DNA of 17,299 nt from Candidatus Nomurabacteria bacterium (GTDB lineage Bacteria > Patescibacteriota > Minisyncoccia > Phycocordibacterales > UBA10002): the NCBI GenBank assembly GCA_943354745.1, contig CALRDB010000022.1, positions 1 through 17,299 of the forward strand, in the 5' to 3' direction. Shown piece by piece: positions 14,117-17,299 of the stretch (position 1 is the stretch's first letter; each line of letters starts with the position of its first letter). The notes beneath the pieces are model-generated. The model had not been told where the DNA came from. It saw only the letters and a list, made by a program, of their open reading frames with translations, and searched no databases. Both the position numbers and the translations under genes were made by a program.

Positions 14117-15154
14117 CTATCTTTGGACTTTTAGATATTTTATCAGAATTTCATTAAATTTTAGAGTGTTTTCTATGTATGGTATGTGCCCAACATCATC
14201 TATAACCGTAAGTTCAGAATTAGGAATAAGTTTTTTTAACGCCTCGCCTTGCCATAGGGGTGTCACAGTGTCAGTGCTACCCCATATTAAGAAGACCGGC
14301 ATTTTAAGTTTTTTGAAATTTGAAAAATCACTAGCAAGAGAGGTGTCTTTTTCTACTGTAAGATATTGTAACCAATCGCCATAAGCATTTGTGGTGTTTT
14401 GAACCACAAGGGGTTGCTGTAGCATATTTACTCGCTCATCAGTTACAGCATTGATATTCGACACAAAAGATTTAAATAGCTTCTTTGTAAAAAGTGGATT
14501 TGTGCCGTAAGTTGCCAAGATAGCTTTACGAAGTGGACGTATTTCAAAAAGCGCACTTATCATCCAAGAAGGGTCGTTTTGTTGAAAAAGAGCTTCATTT
14601 TGAGCAAATCCAAGAGCCGGATCAACGAGAATCAGTTTCTGAACTCTGTCGGGTGCTTCAAGTGCAACTTCTATTGTTGGGCGACTCCCAACCGAATGAC
14701 CAACAAATATTGCTTTTTCTATATTTAACGCATCAAGCACACCGATAATTCTCTTTGCTTGGTTTTCCCGACTGTATGATTCTGAACCATTTGGTTTTTC
14801 AGAATATCCAAAAGGTGGAACATCTATCGCAATTACATGAAAACCATTCTCTGCCAAAACTGACATTGTTTCTCGCCAGATTTCACTCCATGCTCCAGTA
14901 CCATGAATAAGTAAAACTGGTTGACCAAATGCTGGCCCATCTTCTTGGATAAAAATTTCTAAATCGCTAGCATGAACAAATTTTCCTGTAGTTGGTGCGA
15001 CTTCGGAACCAGTTTTACTTTCGCGCCTATTGGCTTGCACGCTAAAGATAAAGAGAATAAGAAAAATTAGAGCAACAAGAACGCCAACAATACGAAGAAC
15101 CCATTTACATATTCGGCGAACGATTTGCCATCGAATTTGATTTTCCATTGACAT
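14117..15154 (-). CDS. Membrane-anchored alpha/beta-fold hydrolase
   Basis: A 345-aa serine hydrolase of the alpha/beta-fold superfamily. One membrane segment (~16-38) is followed by the fold: oxyanion-hole motif HGTGAW (84-89), nucleophile elbow GHSVG with Ser154, acid Asp295 in WGSTDTVTP, and base His323 in DVGHIPYIE. All three catalytic residues are present. The DVPPFGYSEKP loop (111-121) resembles esterases, epoxide hydrolases and C-C bond hydrolases of this superfamily, so the substrate remains open. The start at 15154 overlaps the preceding gene by 50 nt, and an ATG at 15148 is equally possible. It lies between the DUF4383-like gene and the unknown membrane protein in one operon. Confidence 0.9.
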   Translation of the reverse strand: MSMENQIRWQIVRRICKWVLRIVGVLVALIFLILFIFSVQANRRESKTGSEVAPTTGKFVHASDLEIFIQEDGPAFGQPVLLIHGTGAWSEIWRETMSVLAENGFHVIAIDVPPFGYSEKPNGSESYSRENQAKRIIGVLDALNIEKAIFVGHSVGSRPTIEVALEAPDRVQKLILVDPALGFAQNEALFQQNDPSWMISALFEIRPLRKAILATYGTNPLFTKKLFKSFVSNINAVTDERVNMLQQPLVVQNTTNAYGDWLQYLTVEKDTSLASDFSNFKKLKMPVFLIWGSTDTVTPLWQGEALKKLIPNSELTVIDDVGHIPYIENTLKFNEILIKYLKVQR

Positions 15155-15557
15155 ATTTACTTAGTAAGAAGCCGATGATAGCCATACTACCACCAATCAA
15201 GATATGCGGAACATTTGCCGCTATTCGCGTGGCCAGTTCTGGAATGGCTGGATTTGAAGAAAAAATACCAAAATCTAAAAGGCCTTTGCCAATAAAAATA
15301 CCAATAACCCCGTCAAGTAAATATACCGATCCAAACCACCGGAAATAAAATGTTGTGGCCTTTATTGAATACCAACCTGCAATCAATGCCCATACAGCGG
15401 ATCCCAAATGGAGAAGGTCATCGATCAAATCGAGATGAAAGAGTCCAAACATATTACCCTGCTCGTCATGTATAGCTGGTATGTAGTTTAGTAAAACCAC
15501 TCCGAAAAATAGTGCAGAGTAAACGAAAGCGAGTTTTTGAATCAATGATTTTTTCAT
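15105..15557 (-). CDS. DUF4383-like four-helix membrane protein
   Basis: A 150-aa integral membrane protein with four likely helices (~8-27, ~45-65, ~70-92, ~112-136). The pattern DDLLHLGSAVWALIAG...FRWFGSVYLLDGVIGIFIG...NVPHILIGGSMAIIGF, with a conserved His at the start of helices 2 and 4, resembles the DUF4383 family, whose function is not known. It is the first gene of the minus-strand unit and overlaps the hydrolase gene by 50 nt, so the two are probably translationally coupled. It diverges from the oxidase gene across a 66-bp promoter region. Confidence 0.75.
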   Translation of the reverse strand: MKKSLIQKLAFVYSALFFGVVLLNYIPAIHDEQGNMFGLFHLDLIDDLLHLGSAVWALIAGWYSIKATTFYFRWFGSVYLLDGVIGIFIGKGLLDFGIFSSNPAIPELATRIAANVPHILIGGSMAIIGFLLSKYVNGKSNSMANRSPNM

Positions 15558-15623
15558 AGTGATATTTATTAAAAACTGATATACTTATAATACCATATAA
15601 TTCTGTCAATCACCTAATTTCAT
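15558..15623. promoter_or_regulatory. Divergent promoter region of the cassette
   Basis: A 66-bp AT-rich gap separates two divergent genes. For the plus strand, TATAAT occurs twice (15586-15591 and 15596-15601), without a clear -35. For the minus strand, a perfect TTGACA (15609-15604) is followed by TATAAG or TATATC at non-ideal spacings (14 or 20 nt). The two promoters would overlap face to face, so expression of the two units may be mutually limiting. Confidence 0.5.
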
Positions 15624-17201
15624 ATGAAAAAGTTTTTCCACAAAAAGCAGGTTGTAATAATGTCAGTAATTGTAGGATTTTTTGTGTTTGTAAGTTTAAA
15701 AGCATATCAGTACGCTACAGCACCGAATAAAGCAAAAAATTGCGATTTTATTTATCCTAACGGAATAGACCAAACTAAGCCGACCACGATAACAATTTCG
15801 TCTGAACAATTACTAGAGTTCAAACAGAAAGGTGGTTTTACCAATGACGCAAGTTGCTTGAATAAAACTTCTGTTTATGGAGTGGTGAAAGTATCCTCTG
15901 TTGAGGATGTCAAAAATGCTTTGTTTTTTGCGAAAGAGAATAAATTGAAAGTGACAAGTGCTGGACAGCAACATAGTATGGGCGGTCAATCTTTTATTCA
16001 AAACGGGTTAGTGTTAGACATGAAAAGTTTTCAACAAATGAAGCTGGATAAAGAGAATAAAATACTGAATGTTCAAAGCGGTGCAATATGGGCAGATGTA
16101 CAGCAGTTTCTTGATAAGGAGGGGCTTGCGGTAAAAGCAATGCAATCAATAAATATTTTTACGGTGGGTGGTACTTTAAGCGTTAATGCCCATGGCATCG
16201 CACACGATCCGGGACCAATTGCCCCAACGGTAAAATCAATGCGGGTTATGTTAAGCAATGGTGAAATCAAAACCGCAAGCCCTACTCAAAATCCAGAGTT
16301 ATTTAAATCAGTTTTGGGAGGTTATGGTTTATTCGGGGTAATTCTAGATGTTAATTTGGAAGTCGTGGAAAATGAAATGTACGAATGGACAAGAGATTTT
16401 ATGGACTATAAAGATTTTCCAGAATATTATAAGAAAAACATAGAAAATAATGACAATATCGGTTTACTTTATGGCAGATTATCTATGTCTCCAACTTCAT
16501 ACCTAACAGACGCAATTATCCATAAGTATGAGAAGGTAGAATTTGATGGACCAACCCCAGCGCTTGAATTTCCACAGAACACATGGATTAATCGGTTGGT
16601 ATTCAATTTTTCTAAAACCGGAGGATTTGGTCGCTGGACACGATGGATGCTAGAAAAATATGCTGAACCAAAACTCCATTTGTGTTCAAGAAATCAAGCA
16701 ATGAGCCAAAAAGAGGTTTGCGTAGTTACAAGAAATCAAGAAATGTATGACGCAATGGGTTATTTAAAAAATAAGCTAAAAGATACGGACATTTTGCAAG
16801 AATATTTTATTCCCCACGAAAAAATGCCGGAGTTTGTTGATGGGTTAAGAAAAACGGTGAAAGAAAATGGAGCAAACCTTTTGAATGTAACTATCCGAAT
16901 TGTGAGTAAGGACAACATTACCGCTCTACCCTATGCAAAAGAAGATATGTTCGCTTTTGTTTTGTACTTCAATCAAAAATTTAATGATGAAGAAAGCAAA
17001 ATTTTACAGAAAACAACAACTGATTTGATTGATGTAGCTACCAATGTTGGTGGTACATACTATTTACCATATCAACTTTATTATTCAGAAGAACAACTAC
17101 ACAAGGCATATCCTGAGATTAATGCTTTCTTTGCCGCAAAGAGAAGATTTGACCCAATTGCTCTATTAACAAATAAGTTTTACGAAAAATACGCAAAATA
17201 A
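15624..17201 (+). CDS. Membrane-anchored FAD-linked oxidase (FAD_binding_4 type)
   Basis: A 525-aa flavoprotein of the vanillyl-alcohol-oxidase/PCMH fold. After one N-terminal membrane segment (~9-26), the FAD domain runs from ~83 to 250: KVTSAGQQHSMGGQS (109-123) is the pyrophosphate loop, and His117 aligns with the histidine that holds FAD covalently in several members. FTVGGTLSVNAHG (179-191) and LGGYGLFGVILDV (231-243) are further FAD-domain signatures. The C-terminal half ends in YPEINAFFAAKRRFDP...LLTNKFYEKY, as in aldonolactone and sugar oxidases. It probably oxidises a small alcohol, sugar or lactone at the outer face of the membrane. Substrate and electron acceptor are unknown. The last codons lie within the right inverted repeat. 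The start has no clear Shine-Dalgarno site. Confidence 0.9.
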   Translation: MKKFFHKKQVVIMSVIVGFFVFVSLKAYQYATAPNKAKNCDFIYPNGIDQTKPTTITISSEQLLEFKQKGGFTNDASCLNKTSVYGVVKVSSVEDVKNALFFAKENKLKVTSAGQQHSMGGQSFIQNGLVLDMKSFQQMKLDKENKILNVQSGAIWADVQQFLDKEGLAVKAMQSINIFTVGGTLSVNAHGIAHDPGPIAPTVKSMRVMLSNGEIKTASPTQNPELFKSVLGGYGLFGVILDVNLEVVENEMYEWTRDFMDYKDFPEYYKKNIENNDNIGLLYGRLSMSPTSYLTDAIIHKYEKVEFDGPTPALEFPQNTWINRLVFNFSKTGGFGRWTRWMLEKYAEPKLHLCSRNQAMSQKEVCVVTRNQEMYDAMGYLKNKLKDTDILQEYFIPHEKMPEFVDGLRKTVKENGANLLNVTIRIVSKDNITALPYAKEDMFAFVLYFNQKFNDEESKILQKTTTDLIDVATNVGGTYYLPYQLYYSEEQLHKAYPEINAFFAAKRRFDPIALLTNKFYEKYAK

Positions 17202-17299
17202 TTTTTAGGAAACGGAAACCCGCCCGCATTCATTCCCCAGACCCCTTTCTGCGGGCGGGAAATGCAGTCTCGGTTTTGCCAAATCCAAATCCCCAGAAA
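17187..17299 (-). repeat. Right 113-bp terminal inverted repeat (cut by window end)
   Basis: Exact reverse complement of 12878-12990. It begins within the last codons of the oxidase gene and includes its TAA (17199-17201). It runs to the final base of the window, so its outer end is not seen. Confidence 0.95.
17219..17259 (+). terminator. GC-rich hairpin in the right repeat
   Basis: Counterpart of the hairpin at 12918-12958: CCCGCCCGCA (17219-17228) and TGCGGGCGGG (17250-17259) with a 21-nt loop, 17 bp past the oxidase stop codon. As in the left copy there is no T-run after it. Confidence 0.45.

Larger units (their letters stand above)
12878..17299. mobile_element. Putative AT-rich cassette bounded by 113-bp inverted repeats
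   Basis: The four genes from 12989 to 17201 are visibly richer in A and T than the rest of the window and are enclosed by perfect 113-bp inverted repeats. The outermost two genes point outward and their stop codons lie at the inner edges of the repeats. No transposase, integrase or relaxase is encoded, so any movement would need a helper enzyme, or the repeats act in inversion or homologous recombination. Target-site duplication cannot be checked because the right boundary is the window end. Confidence 0.5.

Noticed and set aside
12878..17299. Insertion sequence or classical composite transposon
   Set aside because: None of the four genes is a transposase or recombinase, so only a non-autonomous or passive element can be proposed.

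Overview
The window looks like part of a small-genome bacterium of the candidate phyla radiation (Patescibacteria), most likely a parcubacterial lineage. The clues are a giant secreted glycine-rich plus fibronectin-III protein encoded next to a MacB/LolD-type ABC exporter, few clear Shine-Dalgarno sites, a tRNA gene without an encoded CCA, and compact single-strand gene strings. This placement is inference. Stop codons TAA, TAG and TGA are all used, so the standard bacterial code applies.

Layout. (1) 1-360: a non-coding region holding two tandem, similarly folded RNA-like units (18-154 and 183-320). They share a 41-bp 3' block and a 10-nt junction motif, and each is followed by a terminator-like hairpin. 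(2) 382-3425, minus strand: ribosomal protein L19 (rplS), an FtsX/MacB-type permease, and its ATPase with an unusual ~200-residue C-terminal extension. (3) 3431-10281, minus strand: a giant surface protein broken by an apparent one-base deletion near 4197 into 2029-aa and 254-aa frames. Together they would make a protein of about 2.28 kaa with about ten related Fn3-like modules. It has its own TATAAT box at 10319-10324 and runs directly into the ABC transporter genes. (4) 10398-11820, minus strand: an RluA-family pseudouridine synthase and undecaprenyl diphosphate synthase (uppS), 4 nt apart. (5) 11916-12375: tRNA-Val(UAC), a partial copy of its 5' end, and a DUF378 membrane protein gene with its own terminator. 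(6) 12376-12877: a gene-poor stretch dense in inverted repeats. (7) 12878-17299: an AT-rich four-gene cassette bounded by perfect 113-bp inverted repeats. The right repeat runs to the last base of the window.

How the genes work together. rplS, uppS, the pseudouridine synthase and the tRNA are housekeeping genes. The Fn3 protein and the ABC transporter form one apparent transcription unit, suggesting a cell-surface or envelope export function. The cassette carries a divergent pair of units: a three-gene minus-strand operon (DUF4383-like membrane protein, membrane-anchored alpha/beta hydrolase, membrane-anchored protein of unknown family) and a plus-strand membrane-anchored FAD-linked oxidase. 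All four products appear to be membrane proteins or membrane-anchored. The composition and the flanking repeats suggest acquisition as a unit, but no transposase or recombinase is present.

The two most promising observations are the tandem structured RNA units at the left edge and the inverted-repeat-bounded cassette at the right edge.
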